A stretch of 64,000 nt of DNA from UBA6623 sp965248235 (GTDB taxonomy: Bacteria; Acidobacteriota; Terriglobia; Bryobacterales; UBA6623): assembly GCA_965248235.1 (NCBI GenBank), contig CBDFIU010000005.1, positions 1,116,001 to 1,180,000 on the forward strand. The letters are read 5' to 3'. This document shows, one piece after another, positions 44,619 to 52,101 of the stretch. Each line of letters starts with the position of its first letter. The first letter of the stretch is position 1. Under the pieces are notes generated by a model, which saw only the letters and a program-made list of their open reading frames with translations, did no database searches and was not told where the DNA came from. The position numbers and the translations under genes are program-made.

Positions 44619-45637
44619 CTCAGGTATTGGGAAATAGCCCCTACATGTTGTGGTCGTCCGTAGCGCGTGTCGCGGTGCCTCCGACCAGCGATTTGTAGGG
44701 TGCCGGTGGCACGGCGACGGCCTGTTGAACCAGGCGGTAAAAGAGCTTGCCTCGACTTCTGGACTTGCGGCGGTTGAAGCGGAAGGCGAATTCGTCGAGG
44801 TAGGAGTCGAGATGCTCGTGACTGACCGCTCCTTGATGCGTGCCCAGTATCCAGCGCTTCACTAACGACACCACGCGGTGCACCCGGGGGAGCAGTTTCG
44901 AGGCGCGCGCCGGTTGCCCCTCCAGGTAGCTCACCTCGTGGCGATAGCCGTCGCCTTCGAGCGGTTCGTATCCCAGCCAACCGTCGGTATGGACCACGCT
45001 GCCGGGTCCGATCGACTCGCCGACGAAGGCCATCAAGCTGTCCCCGGAGGCGTTGGGAATGGTGCGTATCCGAACCCGCCCGATGCCGGCACCATCTTCC
45101 TCGGCCGCTACTACAATCAGCGCCTTAGCGTCGGTTTGGCGACCGCGCACGCCCTCCTCCAAGCCTCCTAAGTAAGTCTCGTCAACCTCCACGCGCCCGC
45201 TGAGCCGATCGCGTCCGGGCCGCACCATGGCGCGCCGGAGCTTATGCAACCAAGTCCAGGCCGTTTTGTAGCTGCCCAGGCCCAACACCCGCTGCAAGCC
45301 CAGCGCGCTCGCCCCGTTCTTCTGGCTCGTGAGCCACCACATGGCTCGAAACCAACTCTGGAGGGGTTGGCGGGTGTCTTGAAATATTGTGCCCGCCGTT
45401 GGAGAAGCTTGATGCCCGCAGCCGGCGCACTCCAGCAGCGCTGTCCGCACCGCCCACGCTTTGTCGTGCCCGCATCGCGGACAACGAAAACCCTCCGGCC
45501 AGCGGAGTTGACACAGATACTCTCGACAGGCCTGCTCGGTGGCGAAACGCGCCTCGAACTCGGCCAGATTCCGAGGATAATCTTCCATTTCCCCGATCCT
45601 ACATCTTGTGGTCACCTGAGTCAAGTAAATACCCATC
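44602..45637 (-). mobile_element. IS1595/ISXO2-type element, copy 7, at a deletion junction
   Basis: 1036 bp, complete. Left flank TAAGGTCA (kinase codons) and right flank TTCCTGAA differ, so there is no target duplication. The kinase 3' end is missing, consistent with a deletion that started at this element or recombination with another copy. Confidence 0.95.
44641..45588 (-). CDS. IS1595-family (ISXO2-like) transposase, copy 7
   Basis: 315 aa, intact. One substitution compared with other copies (SIGPGS for SIEPGS, before the HTDGW motif) which would replace an acidic residue near the active site; effect unknown. Other motifs as in copy 4. Confidence 0.9.
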   Translation of the reverse strand: MEDYPRNLAEFEARFATEQACREYLCQLRWPEGFRCPRCGHDKAWAVRTALLECAGCGHQASPTAGTIFQDTRQPLQSWFRAMWWLTSQKNGASALGLQRVLGLGSYKTAWTWLHKLRRAMVRPGRDRLSGRVEVDETYLGGLEEGVRGRQTDAKALIVVAAEEDGAGIGRVRIRTIPNASGDSLMAFVGESIGPGSVVHTDGWLGYEPLEGDGYRHEVSYLEGQPARASKLLPRVHRVVSLVKRWILGTHQGAVSHEHLDSYLDEFAFRFNRRKSRSRGKLFYRLVQQAVAVPPAPYKSLVGGTATRATDDHNM

Positions 45638-45780
45638 TTCCTGAAAATGGGTGCGAGGGTGTTTCCTGCCGCCCCTTCAGGGCTCTTCCGGTGATTGGGG
45701 GCGACCCAGGGTTCCGCCTTCGGCTCCACCCTAGGCTATATTCCCGCCGCCGCTTCGCGGCTCAAGAGATTTGTAACCTC
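45638..45780. repeat. Hairpin-rich REP-like intergenic sequence
   Basis: A series of short GC-rich hairpins: GCCCCTTCAGGGCTC, CCGCCTTCGGC and CCGCCGCTTCGCGGC, in a stretch with no ORF. Sequences of this look, with repeated YTTCGGCTC-type loops, are dispersed in intergenic regions of many GC-rich genomes. The next ~75 bp up to the SDR gene hold nothing recognisable. Confidence 0.4.
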
Positions 45781-45854
45781 GGGGTCTTGAACGTAATGCA
45801 CTGTGCGATTGAGGGTCGATTTTCGGACGTTGCTACGATTTTTCCGCGACGCTT

Positions 45855-46634
45855 CTACGACATCATAATCCCGCCGCAGATGTTGTAAGCCTGTCCGGTA
45901 ATCATGCGCGCTTCATCGCCGGCGAGATACACCGCCATCGGCGCGATGTCTTGGGGGTCGAGGCGTCCGCCGATTGGCGTCAGTGACTTTTCGTGCTCGG
46001 CCAAGTCGCGTCCGAGGCGCTCGGCGTCGTACTCGATGCGTTTGTCGTTCATGACCGTCTTCACCGGACCGGGACAGATGCAATTCACCGTGATTCCTTG
46101 CGAGGCGACTTCGAGCGCTACTGATCGCATTAGCCCGAGAACCCCGTGCTTCGATGCCGTGTAAGCCGCGCCGTGAAAAGCGGGCCGCCGTGAATTGATC
46201 GAGGCGACGGTGATGATGCGTCCCCAACCGCGCTCGATCATGCTGGGAAGGACCGCCTTCGACAATAGATACGGAGCGGTCAAGTTGACGGCCACGCTCA
46301 GATCCCAGAAATCATCGTCGAAATCAACCACGGGCTTGGGGTCCGAGCTGCTTCCGACGCCCGAGTTGTTCACGAGAATTTCGACCGGACCCCAAAGCTT
46401 CGCGATGGCCGCTGGCAGTTCCTGGACCGCATCCCGGTGGGTCAGGTCGATCTCAAAGGCCGCCGCCTCGCCGCCAGCCGCCTCGATCTCGGAGACGACC
46501 TCGTCTAATTCCGTGCGTGTACGTGCGGCGACGGCGACTTTCGCGCCTGCCGCACCCATCGCCGAGGCAATGGCGCGGCCGATGCCGCGGCCGGCGCCGG
46601 TCACGAGGGTAACTCGATCTTGTAATTTGCTCAC
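45855..46634 (-). CDS. Short-chain dehydrogenase/reductase (FabG-like)
   Basis: 259 aa classical SDR. Cofactor motif TGAGRGIGRAIA, NNSG in place of NNAG, catalytic Ser in VASINSRRPAFHG, and YTASKHG (Tyr, Lys). The C-terminus ends GQAYNICGGIMMS. It acts on a 3-oxoacyl, 3-hydroxy-acid or sugar-type substrate that cannot be told. It is divergent from the ThDP enzyme gene across a ~300-bp gap, which may point to a shared pathway. Confidence 0.88.
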   Translation of the reverse strand: MSKLQDRVTLVTGAGRGIGRAIASAMGAAGAKVAVAARTRTELDEVVSEIEAAGGEAAAFEIDLTHRDAVQELPAAIAKLWGPVEILVNNSGVGSSSDPKPVVDFDDDFWDLSVAVNLTAPYLLSKAVLPSMIERGWGRIITVASINSRRPAFHGAAYTASKHGVLGLMRSVALEVASQGITVNCICPGPVKTVMNDKRIEYDAERLGRDLAEHEKSLTPIGGRLDPQDIAPMAVYLAGDEARMITGQAYNICGGIMMS

Positions 46635-46938
46635 GGCAGCCTCCCAAGCTTGGCATCAGAATGAATGATTTTCGCAGGATTTGGATCGTGGCGCGCGGGT
46701 CGCGCTCCGACGGAACGCTTTGCGAGGCGGTTTTTGGGGCCACCACGGTTCATACTTTCAAGCGACTTTATCGCATACCGCTCCCTCACGGTCGCGGCTC
46801 GGTTTGGATATTGCCGGAAATTTTCTTGCCGGCCACGCGCGTCAGCGGGGACACCGCGCTAGAATACTCGCAGCGGCCGAACCGCGTCTCGGCAAGCGCC
46901 CGGCGCAAGCCGATTGTCCTTGTTAAAGAGAGTCCACG
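46635..46938. other. Divergent intergenic region with REP-like segment
   Basis: 304 bp between the SDR gene and the ThDP enzyme gene. Around 46774-46808 it holds CGCTCCCTCACGGTCGCGGC-type sequence, of which a diverged relative occurs near 39526-39560 (CGCTCGATTACTCTCGCGGC). No ORF with protein character. AAAGAGAG before 46939 may be the ribosome site of the ThDP gene. Confidence 0.35.
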
Positions 46939-48855
46939 ATGAGACAACTTGTAGACCGTTTCTTGAGCAGCGAACTTTCGCGCCGAGGATTTGTCGAACG
47001 CATGGCGGCGCTGGGCTTTACGGCCGCGGCGGCGCAATCGGTTCTAGCCCCGCTCGAAGCCTCCGAAAGCGCCGCTGTCGGCAGCGACGTTCCGGGCACG
47101 TCGACCGCGACCGGTACCGGCGGCGACACCGTCGTCGAGCAAATGCGGGCCGCCGGGGTGAAGTATCTGTTCACCAATCCCGGCTCTTTCGAAGTCGGCT
47201 TCTTCGATGCCTTCGTCGACCAGCCCGACATGCAACTCATCTCCGGCTTGCATGAGGGCATTGTTATTTCGATGGCCGACGGCTATCACCGTGTCACCCA
47301 AAAGCCCGCTTTCGTCAATCTCCATGTGATTGCCGGAACGGCCCAAGCCGCCGGGCAAATCTACAACGCCAGTCGCGACGGCTCGGCGTTGGTTATCACC
47401 GCCGGCCTCAACGACAACGAGCTGTGGAGTGACGACACCGGGTTGGCGCCGCGTCCCGGTTTCGACCAGAAAGAAGTCAACCGCCAGTTCACGAAGATTT
47501 CCTGGGAATCTCGCGACCCGCGCAGTCTTGCTTTGATGCTGCGCCGTGCCTTTAAGGTGGCCGCCACCGAACCCGGCGGGCCCGTCTACCTTGCCATGGC
47601 GCAACACGCTCTCGAGTCGAAGAACGTCTCCTCGACCATTCTTCCCGCCGAGCGTTTTCTGTTTCGCAACCAGGTTCGGCCGTCAAAGAGTTCCGTCGAG
47701 CAAGCGGCGCGGGCGTTCGTCGAGGCGCGCAACCCGCTCATCATCGCCGGCGATGAAGTTTGGAAGTCCGGCGCGCAGGCCGAGATGGTCGCTTTCGCCG
47801 AGAAGCTGGGCGCGCCGGTTATGTCGGTGGCGCAAGGCTTTCAGAACTTCCCGTATCAGCACCCCCTTTATGGCGGCGGCTACAACCTGAAGTCCTCGGT
47901 TCTCGCCGACGGCGTCGATCTGATCGTAGCCATCGGAACTTTTGATTTCGGAGGACGGCTGGTCCCAAAGACTCCCGAGGCGCCCTACAGCGCGCGCTTT
48001 GTCCGCGTCGGGCTCAATACTTCCCACATGGGACGCAACTACCCAACCGACGTTGCCGTCGTCGGCGACGTCAAGGCATCGCTGCTCGATCTCGACGCGG
48101 CGATTGACTCCCATGTCACCAAAGACCGTCTCGCCAAGATTGCCGGCCCGCGCGGGGAGAGAGCCCGCGGCGAGATCGCCGAAAAGCGTGAGCGGACCCG
48201 CGCCGCCGCCCACGCCAATCGCGGACGCGGCCCGATGCACGCCGACGAACTGGGCGAAATCATGGCCGGCGCCATCGACCCCGACGCCATCGTCGTCACT
48301 GAGAACCTGACCTCGAAACGCGATTTCTTCAACTTCGGGTATCGCGAAGATCAGCACATGCTCGTTGCCAATACCGGCAATTCGCTCGGGTGGGGCGTCG
48401 GGGCGGCCACCGGCGCGAAACTCGCCGAACCCAACCGCCAAGTGCTTTGCACGATCGGCGACGGCTCGGTGATGTATAGCGCTTCGGGCTTTTGGTCCCA
48501 AGTGCGCTACGGCGTGCCGGTGTTGACCGTGGTTTCGAACAACCACAACTACCAAACCGTTCGGGGCGCCTACTACCGCTACAAGGGAAAGATGGCCGCG
48601 AGCGGACACTACGCCGGCATGTATCTGGGCGACCCCGATATCGACTTCACCGCCCTGGCGGCGAGTCAAGGCGTCAAGGGAGAAAAAGCGGAAACCACGG
48701 CGGAGCTCAAAGCGGCGTTGAAGCGCGGTATCCAATCCACCCGCGACGGCAAGCCCTATCTCATCGACGCCGTCATTGATCGTCACGGCGGCGGCGCCGA
48801 ATCGACCTGGCACCAAAAATACAGCTTGGCCGACGAGCGTAAACGCAACGTCTAG
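46939..48855 (+). CDS. ThDP-dependent enzyme (acetolactate synthase/benzoylformate decarboxylase-like) with Tat-type N-terminus
   Basis: 638 aa. The ThDP-activating Glu is in ISGLHEGIVISMADGYHRVT. The cofactor motif is CTIGDGSVMYSASGFWSQVR followed by VVSNNHNYQ (GDG...NN). The middle Rossmann-like domain and C-terminal PP domain are complete. The first ~40 residues (SSELSRRGFVERMAALGFTA) look like a twin-arginine signal or anchor, unusual for this cytoplasmic family. The substrate is unknown; C-C lyase or ligase chemistry on 2-oxoacids is the family role. Confidence 0.85.
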   Translation: MRQLVDRFLSSELSRRGFVERMAALGFTAAAAQSVLAPLEASESAAVGSDVPGTSTATGTGGDTVVEQMRAAGVKYLFTNPGSFEVGFFDAFVDQPDMQLISGLHEGIVISMADGYHRVTQKPAFVNLHVIAGTAQAAGQIYNASRDGSALVITAGLNDNELWSDDTGLAPRPGFDQKEVNRQFTKISWESRDPRSLALMLRRAFKVAATEPGGPVYLAMAQHALESKNVSSTILPAERFLFRNQVRPSKSSVEQAARAFVEARNPLIIAGDEVWKSGAQAEMVAFAEKLGAPVMSVAQGFQNFPYQHPLYGGGYNLKSSVLADGVDLIVAIGTFDFGGRLVPKTPEAPYSARFVRVGLNTSHMGRNYPTDVAVVGDVKASLLDLDAAIDSHVTKDRLAKIAGPRGERARGEIAEKRERTRAAAHANRGRGPMHADELGEIMAGAIDPDAIVVTENLTSKRDFFNFGYREDQHMLVANTGNSLGWGVGAATGAKLAEPNRQVLCTIGDGSVMYSASGFWSQVRYGVPVLTVVSNNHNYQTVRGAYYRYKGKMAASGHYAGMYLGDPDIDFTALAASQGVKGEKAETTAELKAALKRGIQSTRDGKPYLIDAVIDRHGGGAESTWHQKYSLADERKRNV

Positions 48856-49277
48856 AGTAAGTTCCGGCCGCCGCCGGCACTGGGAAGCGGCCGCGCGGTT
48901 GCGGTCCCATGAAGAGCCGCGAAGCGATCGCCGCCCTCTTTGGCGCGAATCCACCGCTGGCGCGCCATCCGCCGCAACCCGTCTAACCCCGCCCAGCCGA
49001 TCGGCAAGGGTCCCCCGGCCACGTCACCGGTCTAGCTTAGCTATAGCTAGCTAGCTAGTGGTTTCACTTGAAGCCGAGCCGCTCCATTACGGGCAGCATG
49101 GGTATACCTCAGGTTGCCAGAAGCCGCTCGTAGTGTTTTCACCTATGAAAAAAAGAGTACTCGCTTGCCATTGGCGGATCCAACGACCTTGTCGCATGAT
49201 GGACGAGTCAGTGGTTGCTGCTCAGCACAACCGCGTATCACGGTCAAAGAGATCTTAACATTCAAGGAGAAAAGGGA
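48856..49277. other. Region upstream of the first pilin gene, with CTAG cluster
   Basis: 422 bp. A 25-codon frame (MKSREAIAALFGANPPLARH) at 48909-48986 has no known relative. At 49032-49058 four CTAG tetramers occur in a self-complementary run. The 49144-49260 part resembles the region before the second pilin gene (shared ACTCGC-AGCCATTGGC, CATGATGG-GAGTC and CACAACC words), so pilin gene plus leader were duplicated together. Confidence 0.4.
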
Positions 49278-49466
49278 ATGAACAAACAGTACGGTCTGAT
49301 TCTTAAGCTGAAGCGCGATGAGAGTGGTCAGGACATGGTGGAATATGCGTTGTTGGCCGGCTTCATCGCCGTTGCCGCGGGCGCGATCCTTCCGGGCATC
49401 TCGACCAGCATCAGCACCATCTTCTCGAAGATGGCCAGCTTGGTGGCCAACGCCGCCGCTCAGTAA
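49278..49466 (+). CDS. Flp-family type IVb pilin (pilin 1)
   Basis: 62 aa: MNKQYGLILKLKRDESGQDM then VEYALLAGFIAVAAGAILPG. The short leader, the G/E-x5-E type processing region (ESGQDMVEYALLAG) and one hydrophobic helix are characteristic of Flp pilins exported by Tad machines for adherence and biofilm formation. AAGGAG lies 7-13 nt before ATG. A strong terminator follows. No tad assembly genes are in the window. Confidence 0.92.
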   Translation: MNKQYGLILKLKRDESGQDMVEYALLAGFIAVAAGAILPGISTSISTIFSKMASLVANAAAQ

Positions 49467-49493
49467 GCGAACTGCTTCCAGTTCAGTCTCAAG

Positions 49494-49535
49494 GGGCCGG
49501 GTCCGAGGTATCCTCGGATCCGGCCCTTGCCTTTT
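49494..49535 (+). terminator. Rho-independent terminator after pilin 1
   Basis: Fifteen-base stem GGGCCGGGTCCGAGG / CCTCGGATCCGGCCC (one G-A or G-T type mismatch), three-base loop, then TTGCCTTTT. Placed 28 nt after the pilin stop. Confidence 0.8.
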
Positions 49536-49755
49536 CCAGATCGGACCGTTCTCGGATCACGCTTCTCCCGCCTGCTTTTGGGCGCGCCAACTCCGGCATT
49601 CCCGTCGGCCCCTGCCCAAAAAGGGTACTCGCGAGCCATTGGCAGTTTTCGGGGTCTCGGGTCATGATGGGTGAGTCCGAGGTTGGGGTTTCACAACCAA
49701 TCGGATTCAAAGCCTTCGAGATCTAGATCACACCATCACACCAAGGAGATAGAGA

Positions 49756-49940
49756 ATGAACAAACTGTATAATCTGATTCTGAAGCTGGCGCGCGACGAG
49801 CGTGGTCAGGACATGGTCGAGTATGCTCTGTTGGCTTCATCGCTGTTGCCGCCGGCGCGATCCTTCCCGGGATCTCGACCAGCATCAGCACCATCTTCTC
49901 GAAGATGGCCAGCTTGGTCGCCAACGCCGCCGCGACGTAG
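49756..49940 (+). pseudogene. Flp-family pilin (pilin 2), frameshifted
   Basis: Starts MNKLYNLILKLARDERGQDM VEYALLA, then loses 4 nt compared with pilin 1 (GCCGGCTTC becomes GCTTC). It later loses 1 nt (GGGCATC becomes GGGATC). The third frame ends SISTIFSKMASLVANAAAT, so the original was a 62-aa pilin nearly identical to pilin 1. An AAGGAG is present before ATG. No intact pilin can be made. Confidence 0.88.
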
Positions 49941-49965
49941 AAACAGACGCAATCGCATTCTATGA

Positions 49966-50010
49966 GGGCCGAAGCCGGGGTTTCATCCGGTTTCGGCCCT
50001 TCGTTGTTTT
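49966..50010 (+). terminator. Rho-independent terminator after pilin 2
   Basis: GGGCCGAAGCCGG paired with CCGGTTTCGGCCC (one mismatch), loop of seven, followed by TTCGTTGTTTT. Same placement as the one after pilin 1. Confidence 0.75.
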
Positions 50011-50439
50011 CGACCGCCTTCTTCTCGCCTCCGCCTGTTGGTGCCTCCTTCGCTCTTACGGTCGCATGACCGTTGATTGCCGAGCGAGGGGCGTGATATT
50101 GCCTTCTTCTTGATCGCCGGATGACTGCCCGAGGGACTGCCGGCCCGCATTTCCGTTCGTTGTGCTTTCTCGCCGCGCTCACGCCGGCGCGCAAGCAGGC
50201 TTCTTCGCCTACGGAATAGCGTGTCGGCGGCGTGTGTCTCTCGATGAAGGGGTCTTTCATGCGCCCGGCTTCCCCGGGTAATGAGCATAGAGGCCGGTGC
50301 TGATTTTGCGCGAGTGCAGCATATTTCCATGCTTGTGCCACGACAAATCTAGGGCCCAAGGAGGCGTGACGCGGTGCAGTTCAGCGAACAATCATAGTAC
50401 GCCTGGGCTCACTCGCGAAGAATCTATATAACTGAACAT
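50011..50439. other. Noncoding stretch between pilin 2 and IS copy 8
   Basis: 429 bp with no gene supported on either strand. It ends at an IS terminus without target duplication, so part of the pilin array may have been deleted here. Confidence 0.4.
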
Positions 50440-51475
50440 GATGGGTATTTACTTGACTCAGGTATTGGGAAATAGCCCCTACATGTTGTGGTCGTCCGTA
50501 GCGCGTGTCGCGGTGCCTCCGACCAGCGATTTGTAGGGTGCCGGTGGCACGGCGACGGCCTGTTGAACCAGGCGGTAAAAGAGCTTGCCTCGACTTCTGG
50601 ACTTGCGGCGGTTGAAGCGGAAGGCGAATTCGTCGAGGTAGGAGTCGAGATGCTCGTGACTGACCGCTCCTTGATGCGTGCCCAGTATCCAGCGCTTCAC
50701 TAACGACACCACGCGGTGCACCCGGGGGAGCAGTTTCGAGGCGCGCGCCGGTTGCCCCTCCAGGTAGCTCACCTCGTGGCGATAGCCGTCGCCTTCGAGC
50801 GGTTCGTATCCCAGCCAACCGTCGGTATGGACCACGCTGCCGGGTTCGATCGACTCGCCGACGAAGGCCATCAAGCTGTCCCCGGAGGCGTTGGGAATGG
50901 TGCGTATCCGAACCCGCCCGATGCCGACACCATCTTCCTCGGCCGCTACTACAATCAGCGCCTTAGCGTCGGTTTGGCGACCGCGCACGCCCTCCTCCAA
51001 GCCTCCTAAGTAAGTCTCGTCAACCTCCACGCGCCCGCTGAGCCGATCGCGTCCGGGCCGCACCATGGCGCGCCGGAGCTTATGCAACCAAGTCCAGGCC
51101 GTTTTGTAGCTGCCCAGGCCCAACACCCGCTGCAAGCCCAGCGCGCTCGCCCCGTTCTTCTGGCTCGTGAGCCACCACATGGCTCGAAACCAACTCTGGA
51201 GGGGTTGGCGGGTGTCTTGAAATATTGTGCCCGCCGTTGGAGAAGCTTGATGCCCGCAGCCGGCGCACTCCAGCAGCGCTGTCCGCACCGCCCACGCTTT
51301 GTCGTGCCCGCATCGCGGACAACGAAAACCCTCCGGCCAGCGGAGTTGACACAGATACTCTCGACAGGCCTGCTCGGTGGCGAAACGCGCCTCGAACTCG
51401 GCCAGATTCCGAGGATAATCTTCCATTTCCCCGATCCTACATCTTGTGGTCACCTGAGTCAAGTAAATACCCATC
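50440..51475 (-). mobile_element. IS1595/ISXO2-type element, copy 8, within the pilin array
   Basis: 1036 bp complete element. Flanks CTGAACAT and TGGAGTTA differ, so no target duplication. It separates pilins 1-2 from pilins 3-4. Confidence 0.95.
50479..51426 (-). CDS. IS1595-family (ISXO2-like) transposase, copy 8
   Basis: 315 aa, intact. One substitution (GVGIGR for GAGIGR) in the loop between the first two catalytic Asp residues. Otherwise the same as copy 4. Confidence 0.92.
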   Translation of the reverse strand: MEDYPRNLAEFEARFATEQACREYLCQLRWPEGFRCPRCGHDKAWAVRTALLECAGCGHQASPTAGTIFQDTRQPLQSWFRAMWWLTSQKNGASALGLQRVLGLGSYKTAWTWLHKLRRAMVRPGRDRLSGRVEVDETYLGGLEEGVRGRQTDAKALIVVAAEEDGVGIGRVRIRTIPNASGDSLMAFVGESIEPGSVVHTDGWLGYEPLEGDGYRHEVSYLEGQPARASKLLPRVHRVVSLVKRWILGTHQGAVSHEHLDSYLDEFAFRFNRRKSRSRGKLFYRLVQQAVAVPPAPYKSLVGGTATRATDDHNM

Positions 51476-51536
51476 TGGAGTTAATCCGTCGAGTCTTTTC
51501 TTGAGACCAATGAGACTTAGCTGGAAGGAGATGGGA

Positions 51537-51725
51537 ATGGTAAGACTGTACACGTTTCTTTCGAATCTGCGCCGTGATGAGCGCGCGCAAGACATGGTTG
51601 AATATGCTCTGTTGGCCGGCTTCATCGCCGTCGCCGCCGGCGCGTTGCTTCCGGGCATCGCAGACGGTATCAGTGTCATCTTCAGCAAGATGGGCAGCCT
51701 CGTCAACAACGCGGCGAAGCAGTAA
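51537..51725 (+). CDS. Flp-family type IVb pilin (pilin 3)
   Basis: 62 aa from MVRLYTFLSNLRRDERAQDM, then VEYALLAGFIAVAAGALLPG. An ATG two codons upstream abuts the AAGGAG ribosome site (51525-51530), so the second ATG with 6-nt spacing is preferred; this gives the same length as pilin 1. An imperfect hairpin follows (51740-51785) without a T-run. Divergence from pilins 1 and 2 indicates an older duplication. Confidence 0.9.
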   Translation: MVRLYTFLSNLRRDERAQDMVEYALLAGFIAVAAGALLPGIADGISVIFSKMGSLVNNAAKQ

Positions 51726-51889
51726 GCGTCGTATTACGGTCGGCCGGAGACGCGAAGAAGTTTATTCGCGACTTCGGCCGGTCGACGATTCTCGGTCAGC
51801 ATTAAGGATCGCGGGTTCGGTTGTGCGGGTTTTTGAGTCCGTCTTCGCGGTGAAGGACGGACCGACTTCTTCAGATAAAGGGGCGAGCC

Positions 51890-52071
51890 ATGTGGATCAC
51901 CGTAGCGTTTTTGGTCCGACTTCAACGCGACGAGCGAGCGCAAGATTTGGTTGAATACGCCCTCTTGGCAGGGTTCGTTGCAGTTGCTTCGGGGGCGTTG
52001 CTGCCGCCGAGGGCATCAGCATTATCTTCAGCAAGATGGCGAGCGTCGTGAACACGGCGGCCGCGCAATAG
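51890..52071 (+). pseudogene. Flp-family pilin (pilin 4), 7-nt deletion
   Basis: Starts MWITVAFLVRLQRDERAQDL, then VEYALLAGFVAVASGALLP. Then 7 nt are missing relative to pilin 3, shifting the frame; the native tail GISIIFSKMASVVNTAAAQ is still readable in another frame. 182 nt against 189 nt in intact members. No strong ribosome site is seen. Confidence 0.85.
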
Positions 52072-52101
52072 AGGGCCGCCCTTCCGTTCGCGCCCACAAC
52101 T

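Noticed and set aside
41400..45637. Kinase gene flanked by inverted IS copies 6 and 7 as a composite transposon
   Set aside because: A composite transposon should have the same 8-mer outside both copies. The outer flanks TCTCCTTA and TTCCTGAA differ, and copy 6 has its own complete duplication.
14926..51475. Pairing of unmatched IS flanks among copies 1, 3, 7 and 8 to explain local inversions
   Set aside because: All direct and reverse-complement comparisons of the flanking 8-mers failed, so the partner copies must be outside the window or lost.
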